Assembly: GCF_030272615.1 (NCBI RefSeq)
Contig: NC_081406.1
Span: forward strand, 230,696,896 to 230,760,895
DNA from: Cryptomeria japonica
Taxonomy: Eukaryota > Streptophyta > Pinopsida > Cupressales > Cupressaceae
Length of the DNA: 64,000 nucleotides
Reading direction: 5' to 3'
In this document: positions 11,742 through 21,616 of the stretch, piece by piece
Layout: every line of letters starts with the position of its first letter
Position numbering within the stretch: position 1 is the stretch's first letter
Translations under genes and position numbers: made by a program
The notes under the pieces: generated by a model
What the model was told of the DNA's origin: nothing
Database searches by the model: none
What the model saw: the letters and a program-made list of their open reading frames with translations, nothing else

Positions 11742-12214
11742 TTGATCTGTAGCGTAGTATTCAGATTGTATGGTGATATGGATGTAAGTGAACATATCAT
11801 TAGATCTCTGCAATTTCACGTAGATGTCACACTTATTGATCTAAAAGAGTATTTTGAAGTACCATGGGCTATGCTGAGATGTATGGTGGAACCAAAATCT
11901 GCAAAGAGATCTTTATGTAATCACAATAATTACTTAATAGATGCCCAGCTGATTACTGGTAGTGCTGTGAGTGTTGTTGATATAAATGTTGTCACTGATC
12001 AGGGGAACATATTCTGTATGATTACCTGGTGATTGCTATAGGGAGTACATTTAATGGGTCTCCCTCCAAACCAGACAAGCTTAAACAGTTTGAGGCAGAT
12101 TATGACAAAATCAGTAGTGCCCAGACAGTTCTGATTATTGGAGGTGAACATGTTGAGGGTGATGATGTTTCATGTGGTGAAGGGGAGCACAACGTTAAGT
12201 GTAAAGATGGATAG
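11742..12214 (+). pseudogene. AIF/FSP1-like FAD-NAD(P)H oxidoreductase fragment
   Basis: The frame starting near 11742 encodes SLQFHVDVTLIDLKEYFEVP followed by WAMLRCMVEPKSAKRSL, the pattern of the plant apoptosis-inducing-factor homologs (AIFM2/FSP1-like): end of the first Rossmann motif, then the I-D-P-K-x-Y-F-E-x-P-W block. After a one-base shift near 12005 it continues YDYLVIAIGSTFNGSP, equal to the family's YDYLVIATG motif, then KLKQFEADYDKISSAQTVLI and IGG, the second nucleotide-binding motif, where similarity stops and the glycine pattern is broken. Only about the first 160 residues of an expected ~360 are present and no intron is seen, which suggests a retrocopy or a captured cDNA. 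It sits 540 bases after repeat block A and upstream of a Gypsy primer site, so it may be cargo of a mobile element. Family assignment is strong; function is lost. Confidence 0.8.
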
Positions 12215-12672
12215 TCAACAATGTGACTCTTGTATGTTGAGTATTTTTGGAATTCATTCTAAACTCAATGAGGGGCATTGTTTCATGGAGAAGGTATAAG
12301 GAGGAGGCCAAACACCTCATCAATATCTAAGATTGGAGTATAGATATGAGTATTTGGCTTGGCATTTGGTGAGTTTGAGGGGCATCCTTTAACCCAGAAT
12401 TGAAAATCATTCACAAAGGGTTCTCTATGAATTAAAAAGGGTACAGAGGTTTTAACAAATAGATAGCACATGAAATGTGATTTTGTTAGAGAAGCATAGT
12501 AGTGATGCTTCAAAGTATTGGAGGAAAAATATTTTTACTTAAAAGGTAAAATTATTTCCCTGGAGGGATTTTTTTTTACGAAGATGGTAATAGAACATGG
12601 CAAAATAATGGTTTAATAAAAGTACATGGTGGTTATTTTTCTAGTAAAGAGATGTAATGTATGAGAGTTGTG

Positions 12673-12783
12673 GCTATTCATCTAGGTGAAAAGGAATGTA
12701 ACAAATGGTTTTACTATGCTGAAGTAAAGCTATTCATCTAGGTGAAAAGGAATGTAACAAATGGTTTTACTATGCTGAAGTAT
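12673..12783 (+). repeat. 56-bp perfect tandem duplication
   Basis: A unit starting GCTATTCATCTAGGTGAAAA and ending in CTATGCTGAAGTA is repeated head to tail at 12673 and 12729 without visible mismatch, so it is a recent local duplication. Confidence 0.95.
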
Positions 12784-14157
12784 TTTACAAGGGGGAAATA
12801 TTTTGTTTAGCAAAAATGAAATGTTGCTACAAAATATATTATTATTAAATCTGCAATATTTTTCATGGGAGAAGTTAAAGCATAATGGAATAAGAAAAAA
12901 AAAATTCTCAAAGAGTGAAGAGTGGAAATTAAAGTAAGTGTTAAAAAGAGGCAAATGAAGTGAAACAAAGAATAAAATTCAGTTGGGCAAATATTTGCAA
13001 AAGGAGATAATATTTCATGGGAATAAAAGCATAACAAGAATTAAAATGACAAAGTGCAAGAAGGTAATTGTTTCCCACCAAAAGAATATTTTCAGAGGCT
13101 AAGTGGTGAAAGGATGAAAAATATTTGTTATAGAAAAGAAAGGTTGCAAATTACAAGAAAAGGCATAAAAGATTCCAAGGAAATGAAATAAAAGGTTGTA
13201 CAATCAAGGGGAAAAGGTGCTGCCAGGTGTCAAGTACAGATTGAAATCGAAGACTTCCTTATTTCTTCTTATTCTTTATTTCTCTCATTGTACGGTTTTC
13301 CATCTTTTGGGTGCAAGTGGTTTTGGACAAAGGGATAACTTAGATTTACGAATTCTTTGGCATTCTGGTCCCTAATGTTGTATTTTTTCAAATAATAGCA
13401 AACAATTTAATCTGAGCTTCATTGGGTAGATGATTCATTGTAAATGTCTCCTTAATGTTGCACATTGTCATTTTAATTAGAATAATCAAGGATTGTGAAT
13501 ATTTTCAATGCACATTTGTTGCAATTAGAATGTAATTCATGGCATTGTTTCAAGGGACAAATCAAATTTGCTTCCAGTTAAATGCTGATGATTATGTGTT
13601 AAGAATTTGGGATTTATAATGTTTCATGTAGATGGCTTCATTATTGTAAAGCAATAGTATTTTGGTAGCCATTAAGTTTGTGTTCAGGATGTTACTTGAG
13701 GACTTGCTTCAATTGTAGTTCCCCAATGGATAAGGCACTAGTCTAAATTGTTTTATTTTTATTTGTCAAGCCATAGTTGGAAACACCTTAAATTTGATGA
13801 ATATTTACATTGCTTCTTGCTTTGTCTTTCTTTGTAAATTATTGTAATTATTTTGTTCTCCATGCTAATTGATTAAAACTGCCCAAGATCTGAGCCAATG
13901 TTGAGTAATATTCCATGTTTCTTGGCATATTTTGGTGATAACAACATTTGATAAGCAATTCCCTATTAGGTTTATGATTTAATCCTTAAGTATTGTTGAA
14001 AGGGTCACCTTTGGGTCCTACAAAACCTAAAGTGTATGAGATTTTAGTCTTGTGACTGAATCTCGTTCGTTGGCCAAATCCTACACTAGGTTTGAGCATA
14101 AAATGTGGCTTAGTTCTAGTATTTAACTTGGATCTGTTGATTTAGGAACCAAAATAT
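12784..14157 (+). repeat. Probable 3' part of a long Gypsy LTR
   Basis: This stretch lies directly upstream of the Gypsy primer site at 14158 and has no coding content. It is purine-rich to about 13200 and then T-rich, as expected for the U3-R-U5 transition in a Tat/Ogre-type LTR, with a likely end near GGAACCA at 14145-14151. I could not find the left LTR border nor a second copy, so the call rests on the primer site and the gag downstream. Confidence 0.45.
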
Positions 14158-14176
14158 TGGTGACTCTACTAGGGAG
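14158..14176 (+). promoter_or_regulatory. Primer-binding site, Tat/Ogre type
   Basis: TGGTGACTCTACTAGGGAG resembles the TGGCGACTCYRCTGGGGA primer site of plant Tat/Ogre Gypsy elements. A decayed Gypsy gag starts about 700 bases downstream on the same strand. Confidence 0.7.
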
Positions 14177-14879
14177 ATAAGTGACAAATCCATTTGGGAA
14201 GAGTATGTAGTTTGAAGAATTTGAAAATTTGTTTTAGATTGTGAGAATTTTCAGATTTGGAAATACTTTGCTGCAACCAATTTGAAGAAATATTTAAAGG
14301 ACTCTACAGATGAGGAACACATAATGAATAATATACTTTAAATGGCTCTCAACCTTTTGAAGATAATCCCTCTATAAGGAGGTGGCAACTTTGAATGAAG
14401 AACTTGATGAAGTTGTGAAGGATTGCTCCAGATCGACAAAGCTTTTAGTTGTAAAAGACATATCAGCAACTACTACAAGATTTCTGGGGATTCTCATAAA
14501 TTTCAAGAAAGTGTTATTATGTTTGCAAATAGTTTATGAGAATCTTCAAGGGTTAAAATATTCCCTACTAGGTGAGATCAACATTAAGTAAGAAAGTAGT
14601 GGTGATAAATTTCACATACTTCTTAGCTATTAATTGTTATTTTTACATTATTAAGAAGTATGTGTATTGTAAAATTTGTGTTCATTTAAAGGAGATCCTA
14701 GTTGTAGTTGAAAAAGGGTCATGAATTGTGATAGTTTTAAGATCTCTCATTGTAAGAACATATTGATGAAAGAATAAAAACTTTCAAAATGTATCACCAA
14801 TATGTGTATCCCCATGTGTTTCCAAGTGTAACCATGTTAAATAATCATTCCCAACCATGAAATCATAGAAAGTCCAGCA
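14177..14879 (+). other. Gypsy leader region, no confident protein
   Basis: Between the primer site and gag. A 69-codon frame at 14382-14591 (MATLNEELDEVV start, short hydrophobic centre) is the only open stretch and is not recognisable. It occupies the position where Ogre-type elements carry an extra first ORF, but it is too short to call. Confidence 0.3.
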
Positions 14880-15420
14880 TTGAGAGATATAGGGATCTAA
14901 ATTTTGATGGCATCCTTGGTTTGCCAAACCCCATTCCATCTGAGATCATAGATAAACTTCTAGTATTGAATGGTTTAAAAGATGAATTAACAAGTAAACA
15001 CTTGCAGTAATTTAGGGATATAATTGATGATTATGAAATTGACTTTAAGGATGTAATCATGAGGCTTTTTGTATAATCTTTGAAGAATGATGCAAGGGAA
15101 TGGTGCTTAAATTTAATACCATTTTCAATAAGTTCCCAGGATGAATTAAAATAAACTTTTAATGAGCAATTTGGTGAAAGAGTTTCTGAGTTTGTAGTGA
15201 TTAGTGATTTTATGAATATTCAAATTGAATAAGATGAATTGGTTCCAACCTTCTACCTCATATTCATGAAGACACTAAAGAGAATCCCTGAGAACATAAG
15301 ACCTCATAATGCACTAGCATTGTTCATTTACTTGGGTGCATTTGATTGAAAGATGAGCTACAAGTTGAGAAGTGAGAACCCAAAAAAATCACATGAAGCC
15401 TATAAATATTGAAAAGGTTT
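14880..15420 (+). pseudogene. Gypsy gag (Retrotrans_gag domain), decayed
   Basis: In one frame the sequence gives DVIMRLFV, then SLKNDAREWCLNLIPFSISS, FNEQFGERV, and LKRIPENIRPHNALALF with YLGAFD, SYKLRSENPK: the core of the Retrotrans_gag capsid domain of plant Tat-lineage Gypsy elements, in the right order. At least five stops interrupt it, including TAA where an E or Q is expected in ELK-x-TFNEQF. Similarity ends at HEAYKY, where a frameshift leads into the long unknown frame downstream. No zinc knuckle, protease or reverse transcriptase follows, so this is a gag-only or internally deleted element. Confidence 0.8.
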
Positions 15421-17354
15421 CAAAATACGGAGTGAGTTTGAAAATAAAGCCTAAAAAAAGAGCTTCATATGCAAGCCAACAATGCAACTTAGAGGTTATT
15501 AATGGTGTCTCAAATAGTTACCAACTTGTTGCCCCAACTTGCAATTCACTACATAATGTTGGTTATGATTTACGCAGTACAATATTTGAGCCAAGAAGTG
15601 ATGCAATGTGTATGAATGAAGTTAATATGCTCCAAACAATAGTCATACATCAAGCACCCATCCAATATTATGCATGTGAGCAGCTAGGTAATATGTATAC
15701 ATACATAGAGGATAATCCAAATCAATATGGACCTGCCATTTCTAGTCAAGCTATACCCCTTAATGAGAATCAGATTGAACCTTATGCTTCTTATTAACAA
15801 TATGCAAATGTCATTGAATCCATTTCATATATTCAAGGTTTAATTAACAATGAGATGGAAGTATGTTCAAATAATGAAGGCATTGCACTAGCGAAGCTTC
15901 AAGGGCAACCTTGTAATGGGAGTGGTTTAAGAATGGCATTCAAGGGTGTTGATGTTAATAATGTGTTACATTTGTTTCCAAGTGAACTAGAAGTAAGTGG
16001 TGTTGATCACATGCATGTAAAGGATTATAACATTGTTGGTTCACCTTGTATACTTCCACCCTATGACAAGAGTCAAGCTACTTGTCGTAGCTTCCAAAAT
16101 AACCTGTATGAGTTAAATTCAGAGTCATTTACAACATATGTACATGATGGATATTTGGATAATGTGGATGGTCTAGTTGATGAAGATAATGAAATTGTTG
16201 AATCCTCTCATCCTCTTTTTACTTATGAAGATGATTGTGTCAATTGTGATCTTGTTACTCAAAGAGATGACATAGCACAAATAAATGAAATAGGTTAGTT
16301 CCAAGATAAGGTAGCACCTAAAGTTAGTGAAGTCACATATTGTGATCATCCAATGGACATGGCATGTACAACTAAAAGTGATTTTCAAGAGCTCTCAAAG
16401 TGATTTTCCAAAGCTCTCAAATCAGTTGTATGATGAGACGATAAAGGTGAATGATTGTGTATCTTTCCATGATTTGTTTTAACATGCTTTGCATATGATC
16501 TCAAACCCATTATATGAAGAGATGGAAGCATTTTTAGAGGATAGGAATATTGCATCAATTATGAGGATAGCCCATATGAGATAGATTGAATCATATGCTC
16601 CAAGTGGATTTGGTAGTGACTTGCACAATGTTGATATTATATGCTCTTTATCGAATGATTCACTTATGCATCATGTGGTTTACATGGACCATATTATGAT
16701 GTTACCATCAATAAAAAATATCAAAGAAACAAAAGGCTTATCAAACCAAGCTACCTCGAAGATTGTTGATATGACTGAAATTTCAGACATTCATTTTGTG
16801 GGGTCAAATGATGGGATCAATAGTGATGTTGACTGTCATAATTTCTTGGTTGGCACCAGCTCTTTTCATGAGATGGATGTGAATAGAGATGCATATGAAG
16901 ATCTAAAACTTCTTGAACTCAATGAAAAAAGATGGTGATGAGTTTCAAAGTGTAATGGTTGATGAGAATTCAGAGATGACAAAGAAAAAAGATAACCATG
17001 AAGTTCATTGCAACAGTAATAATGATAAAAGAAAGCCCTTGTGTTGATTCTAATGATGGGATATTTTCAAACTTGTATGAGTTTTCTTTTGAAGACTTTC
17101 ACATGAACATGGAAAAATATTTGAGAAATGAACTAGGTATGTTGATAGATAAGGTTGGGTGTCACAACATTAACAATGAGGTGATGTATGAATGTTTTTG
17201 GTTCTTAAATCAGCTTGATACCCATTTGGTAAATCATGAGTGTGAAAGTGACAAAGAAAGATGTTACATTGAGTGTGAATATGTACCATTTGTTGAATGT
17301 AACAAATATATGTTAATTCATGAAAGTGTTTTTAGTTTATACATCAGGATATAA
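15372..17354 (+). pseudogene. Long unknown reading frame downstream of Gypsy gag
   Basis: A chain of open segments in the position where Gypsy pol would be. 15372-16298 is a single frame of ~309 codons with one TAA at 15795. After the stop near 16298 and a frame change near 16400 it continues through 16621-16938 and 16998-17354. The product is acidic and hydrophilic, rich in N, D, E, S, Y and H, with a recurring (N/S)LYE motif (NNLYELNSESF, NPLYEEMEAF, SNLYEFSFEDF) roughly every 130-180 residues. I see no CCHC knuckle, no protease DSG, no YxDD, no DDE and no membrane segments. It may be an extended Gag/ORF of a non-autonomous Tat derivative or captured sequence. Not recognised. Confidence 0.5.
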
Positions 17355-19136
17355 TGCATAATGATGGAGATGACACGGGAAAAGTTGTGCTCAAAGGAAA
17401 GCTTGGTAACTCTAATGGTAATGAGCATAGCCAAGTAGATAACTATGATATTTTCATATTTGTCATACTGCAATTAGATGAAAATCATATCTTTGATAGA
17501 GTTAAATATTATTTTTACATATTGGTGGCCCGAAGCCACCCAATGAAGTTTGAAATCAGATTTTTAGAATAAAGCATTTACTGGTTAAGAGGCCCATTGA
17601 AGTAGGCACTTGGTCTGCTTCTACCAGAGATTTGAATTCTCGCCATGCCTACAAGGGGCATGCATCTCTGAGCAAGAGCCATTGTTGGTATCTTCAAAAT
17701 TTGGCAAAATTTGAAGGGCCCATGACGAGGAAACTAATTACAATACTCAAAAGTACACTTGCAAAATCTTTCCAACTAGCTCACTTTGAGAATGAATATC
17801 TGGACACTCTTTGCTAATCATTAGGAACCACTTCGAGATATTGTTTACTTCTTATTAGATATATCTCATGTTTGTATGCAAATTTCTAGGATCATATTTG
17901 ATGAGTTTTTGAAGTACCTATTTTGGGGGTCTTGAGAGAGTTTGTTGTTTGCACAGTATTAAACCTTCTCAAGTAGTCATTTTCAAATAATTATATCGTC
18001 CTATCAGTTGCTTATCATGTCAAAACAATCGTTTATTGTGATTTTTCACATCGCAATGATCCCCCATGTCATTTTTGAGAACCCCAAGACTTCATTTGAT
18101 ATTTTTTCCAAGTTAAAACCAAATGCAATTTACTTAGATTTATTGCTAGAGAAGTTTTAAATTTGCCAAAGTGACCTCGCATCCTGATTTTTATTTCATG
18201 ACCTAATGATCTCCATGTTAAAGGATTCATCCTCGTGATTCTATGTATATTCATATGCTCCCTTTCTTGGTTGCAACACCCCGACACTTTGTTTGATAAT
18301 TTTTCAAGGTCAAAAGTAAACTGACTTTGTATAGATTAGATATCAGCATTTTTAGACACTATAGAGAGCCCATCTTTGACTGTTAAAATTTTGCAAATGT
18401 GATGGATTCAAACAAAACCCCTTGGCACACATACACATTGTATCTTGATGAACCATTCCACTCAGTGGCAGCTTCAAAGGGTAAGGTTTGGTATTTTTTC
18501 AAGGCATGAAGTTGGTAAGGTTTAGATGGGTTTGAACATGTGCATTTTTCAAAATGCTCAAGTAGGCAACTTTGAGCATTAATATTTTTTACTCTGGAAA
18601 TCGTTATGGAAATCCACCTAGCATTTTGATTCATGTAATCACACTCAACATGTGTGTCAATTCCTAGGACTCAAAGAGATTGTTAAATTGGTTTTCAAAG
18701 GTAGTTATGGAGGCTACCAGGGTTGTTTTGAACATCGAGCATAGGTGTCAAAAGTCAACTTCAAATGCCAACTTGCTCCATTTTTCGGGTCTAGAATATG
18801 TTTGACTGTGGTTCCAGAGTAATTTCAAAGTCCAATTAAATTTTTATTTTTTTTAAACTATGCCCACAAGAGACCCGATGTCCATCATGGCAACATAAGA
18901 TTGATTCAAATGGACTTTAAATATTTTATTATTTAAATCATTTTTATGATTTAAATGATATTGTGCATAGCAATTCTTGACACTTCATTTGATTTTAAGA
19001 GATTGACAAATTGAGAGATTATTTAAATCGCATCTATAAGCCAAGGTGAAAATGAGGAATTGTTTTACACCGCAATTTGTGATTTAAAAATGTTGCAAAA
19101 CAAGAAATCACATTTAAAATATGATTACATTAGCGG
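17355..19136. other. No gene seen
   Basis: Includes small open frames without family resemblance. Two related stretches, near 18065-18130 (ACCCCAAGACTTCATTTGAT) and 18280-18320 (ACCCCGACACTTTGTTTGAT), suggest an old internal duplication of roughly 215 bases. Probably untranslated 3' part of the element beginning at 14158. Confidence 0.4.
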
Positions 19137-19505
19137 TGAGCCCCAAGGAAAAATGAATATTGAAAATAAAAAGTATTGTTTTTGCAAACCCCACAGATGG
19201 AATTTGGAGAAATAAAAGTTGATTGCGGAATTGCAGAGTGGGGTCATGTGTGAAATAATAAAATATTATCTTAAACCTTCCTTCTTCGCAAGTTCCCGGT
19301 TTCAAAGGACAAGATGAAAAGGTGATTGCAGAGTTGCGGAGTGTGGTTCAAGTGCCAATAAAGAAGTTAGGGCAGCTTAAAACAATGACGTTGGAATCTA
19401 TGTTTTAAGGCATGAACGAGTCAGGGTTGCAACTTTGCTTCCAGAATGATGCTTGCATTGGCATGGGTTGAACGAGGGCAATGGAAGGGATTACTATGAG
19501 AAATG
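19137..19505 (+). repeat. Direct-repeat block B (partner of 10803-11198)
   Basis: Starts TGAGCCCCAAGGAAAAATGA and runs to GGGATTACTATGAGAAATGT. It contains a shared ATTGCAGAGTTGCGGAGTGT region and a shared GGGTTGCAACTT. No polypurine tract precedes it and the similarity ends abruptly inside the ORF that follows, so it does not behave as the second LTR of a simple pair. Confidence 0.8.
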
Positions 19506-20255
19506 TTCAAGAGGATGTACAAACTGTCGGATTAAAGAGTGATGTATACGTCACATTACAAAAAAAGACCTACTTGTGGTTGTTTGGTTACAATGAGGAT
19601 AAGATTGATGTTTTTGTGCAAAATTTCGCTGCTTCTCATGAGGGTACAAAGATTATAGTTGAAGGTTTGAATTTTTCATCACAAATCAGCCAATCAAATA
19701 TGCTTTTTGTGCAAGCAGCCTACAATGAGGGTACAAATACTACATTAAAAGGTCTCAGCTTGCCAACACAAAATAGCCAACCAAAATGGCTTGAGGAAGC
19801 AACCACAAATATTGGGCTGCAAACAAATTTTCATGACTAGTGAAGTCACCCTTTCCATGCCAACCTCACCACAAATTGATCCAACAAAGGTAATCCATTA
19901 CTTCACAAATGGAGAAAATTCGGACCACCAACCTAGTGGTGCTTGTGATAATGAAAATAAAATAAATGATCAAGAAGCTAACTTTGTGCCATGCACCCAA
20001 GAGGATGGGCAATAATTGAGAAATTCAACCAACAAATTCTTGAGACTTCCAGTTAACGAGTGAATTGAACATTGTAGGGAGGTTGGATAGGAGTGCTTCA
20101 TCTTAGTAGGTAGTCACAAATAATGACATATGATGACTACATTGAAATGCTAAATGATAAAGAGGCACAAAGGAAGAGAAATGAGAAATTGCAACAACAT
20201 AAAAAGTACCAAATGAGGGAGAGGAAGGAAGAATGTGAAGTGGGTCAAATAGAAA
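19481..20255 (+). pseudogene. Unknown reading frame, 5' part, split by the insertion at 20256
   Basis: The frame starts MEGITMRNV, as in block A, and runs to a stop at 19840. It has an internal duplication: a ~35-residue unit with EGT-x4-V/L-x-GL followed by SQ occurs at HEGTKIIVEGLNFSSQISQS and again at NEGTNTTLKGLSLPTQNSQP. A second frame opens at 20123 (MTYDDYIEMLNDKEAQRKRN) and becomes strongly charged, K/E/R-rich helix. That frame is cut by the LTR element at 20256 and resumes after 27377 in the same phase. I do not recognise the protein. The charged end suggests a coiled coil, perhaps nucleic-acid binding. Confidence 0.45.
20251..20255. other. Target-site duplication AGAAA, left copy
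   Basis: Identical to 27373-27377; five bases is the usual length for LTR retrotransposon integration. It defines the element as 20256-27372. Confidence 0.9.
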
Positions 20256-21210
20256 TGTTAGAATCAAGGATCACTGAGAGGGGGGTGTGAATTAGGGATC
20301 TACCAGAATTCAATTTCTCAAACTTATTCTTTATCCACCAGTTAGCAATGCATAGCAGAAAAGAACATAAACATGCAACAAAAAATACACAAATCCACAA
20401 CACCAGAATTTTTACGTGGAAACTTGGAAAGGGAAAAACCACGGTGGGGCTGGAACCCACAATATTCATATACTATGACCATGAGTACATAAATATTACA
20501 TAGATAGGGAATGCACTTGCATTCAGGCTCACTGCTTAATTATAACTGTCTGGAATGCTACAACCTTCAAGGAAGTCTCGCTAACTTACAATTTGATTAG
20601 AATGAGGAAACACAATGAAATGAACTCTCAATTAGCATCTAACTATGCAAGAATGAGTTTCGATTAAGCACTGAATCTTTGACTGTCTTTGCTCTGTTGA
20701 ATGCTTTGTTTCTGTCTCAGTCAACTAGCGATTGGTTTGAAAGCAAATTGCGCACATGAAACTACGCCCAATCACACCAAAATGGATCATCATACCACTA
20801 ACACACCAAAAATCAATCACCAAATCGATCTTATATATCCGATCTTAACACAAAAGCAATCTCCTTCAAGTCAGCTTCAAGAAGTGTAACGTGTAGCTCC
20901 AAGTTGGCTTCAATATCGAACAAAACATAGCATCGGACAAAAATATTATAATCACGTGCTTCCTAAGGGTCTTCCCGATCACCAAGATCACAAAAGCAAT
21001 CACCAAAAACACCACAATCATCAGAAATCATTTCGGATCAAAACATTACTGAAATACCATGTTTTAGCGATTACCTCCATCTTTCAGATAAGATGAATCA
21101 TGACTGTCGGATTGAATCACTAAGAAGAGTTGTCATCAATGACAAACCTAAACAAATAAACAACTACCAGAAGTCACCTGAAATCACTAGATGAGTGTCA
21201 ATTGTCAACA
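20256..21210 (-). repeat. 3' LTR of pol-less element copy 1
   Basis: In plus orientation it runs from TGTTAGAATCAAGGATCACT to ATTGTCAACA. It carries the GAGAGGGGGG box, the ACGTGGAAAC...GGGAAAAACCACGGTGGGG box (about 20412-20462) and, near 21130-21148, the U3 box around CATCAATGACAAA. Confidence 0.92.
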
Positions 21211-21224
21211 ATTTCCCCCTTTGG
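21211..21224 (-). promoter_or_regulatory. Polypurine tract of copy 1
   Basis: The minus strand reads CCAAAGGGGGAAAT directly before the 3' LTR. It would prime plus-strand DNA synthesis. The ~25 bases upstream (GTGTTGCCATCAATTCC) match copy 2 at 49148-49164. Confidence 0.9.
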
Positions 21225-21616
21225 AATTGATGGCAACACTCGTGAAAAATGAATAAGTGTCGAAACCTATGAAACTTGTACACCAAATGAAAGAATAAAA
21301 TAATTCTAAGGAATAAAAGAATTCTAAGGCTCCCCCTTAGATCAACAATCCAAGAATCTGTATTACACCAGACTGTACACTGCTTACAATCAGCCTGTAC
21401 ATTTTTCACCTTATCTCTCCCCCTTTGACAATAATACCAAAGATAGGGTGTGCATCAAAATTTCCTGTACATATATGCACATTCAACAGATGATCAAATC
21501 TATACATGTTTTAGTATATCTACATATGCCATCTTAAGGAACCCAAGATATGTGTTCAATCCTTCTCGCAACTTCTCCAAAATTGAAACAAAACCATTCA
21601 AAACATAAGCATGAAA

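Noticed and set aside
10803-19505. Blocks A and B as the two LTRs of one element
   Set aside because: Similarity stops after ~380 bases inside the LTR-sized region before 14158, no polypurine tract precedes 19137, and no matching target duplications were found.
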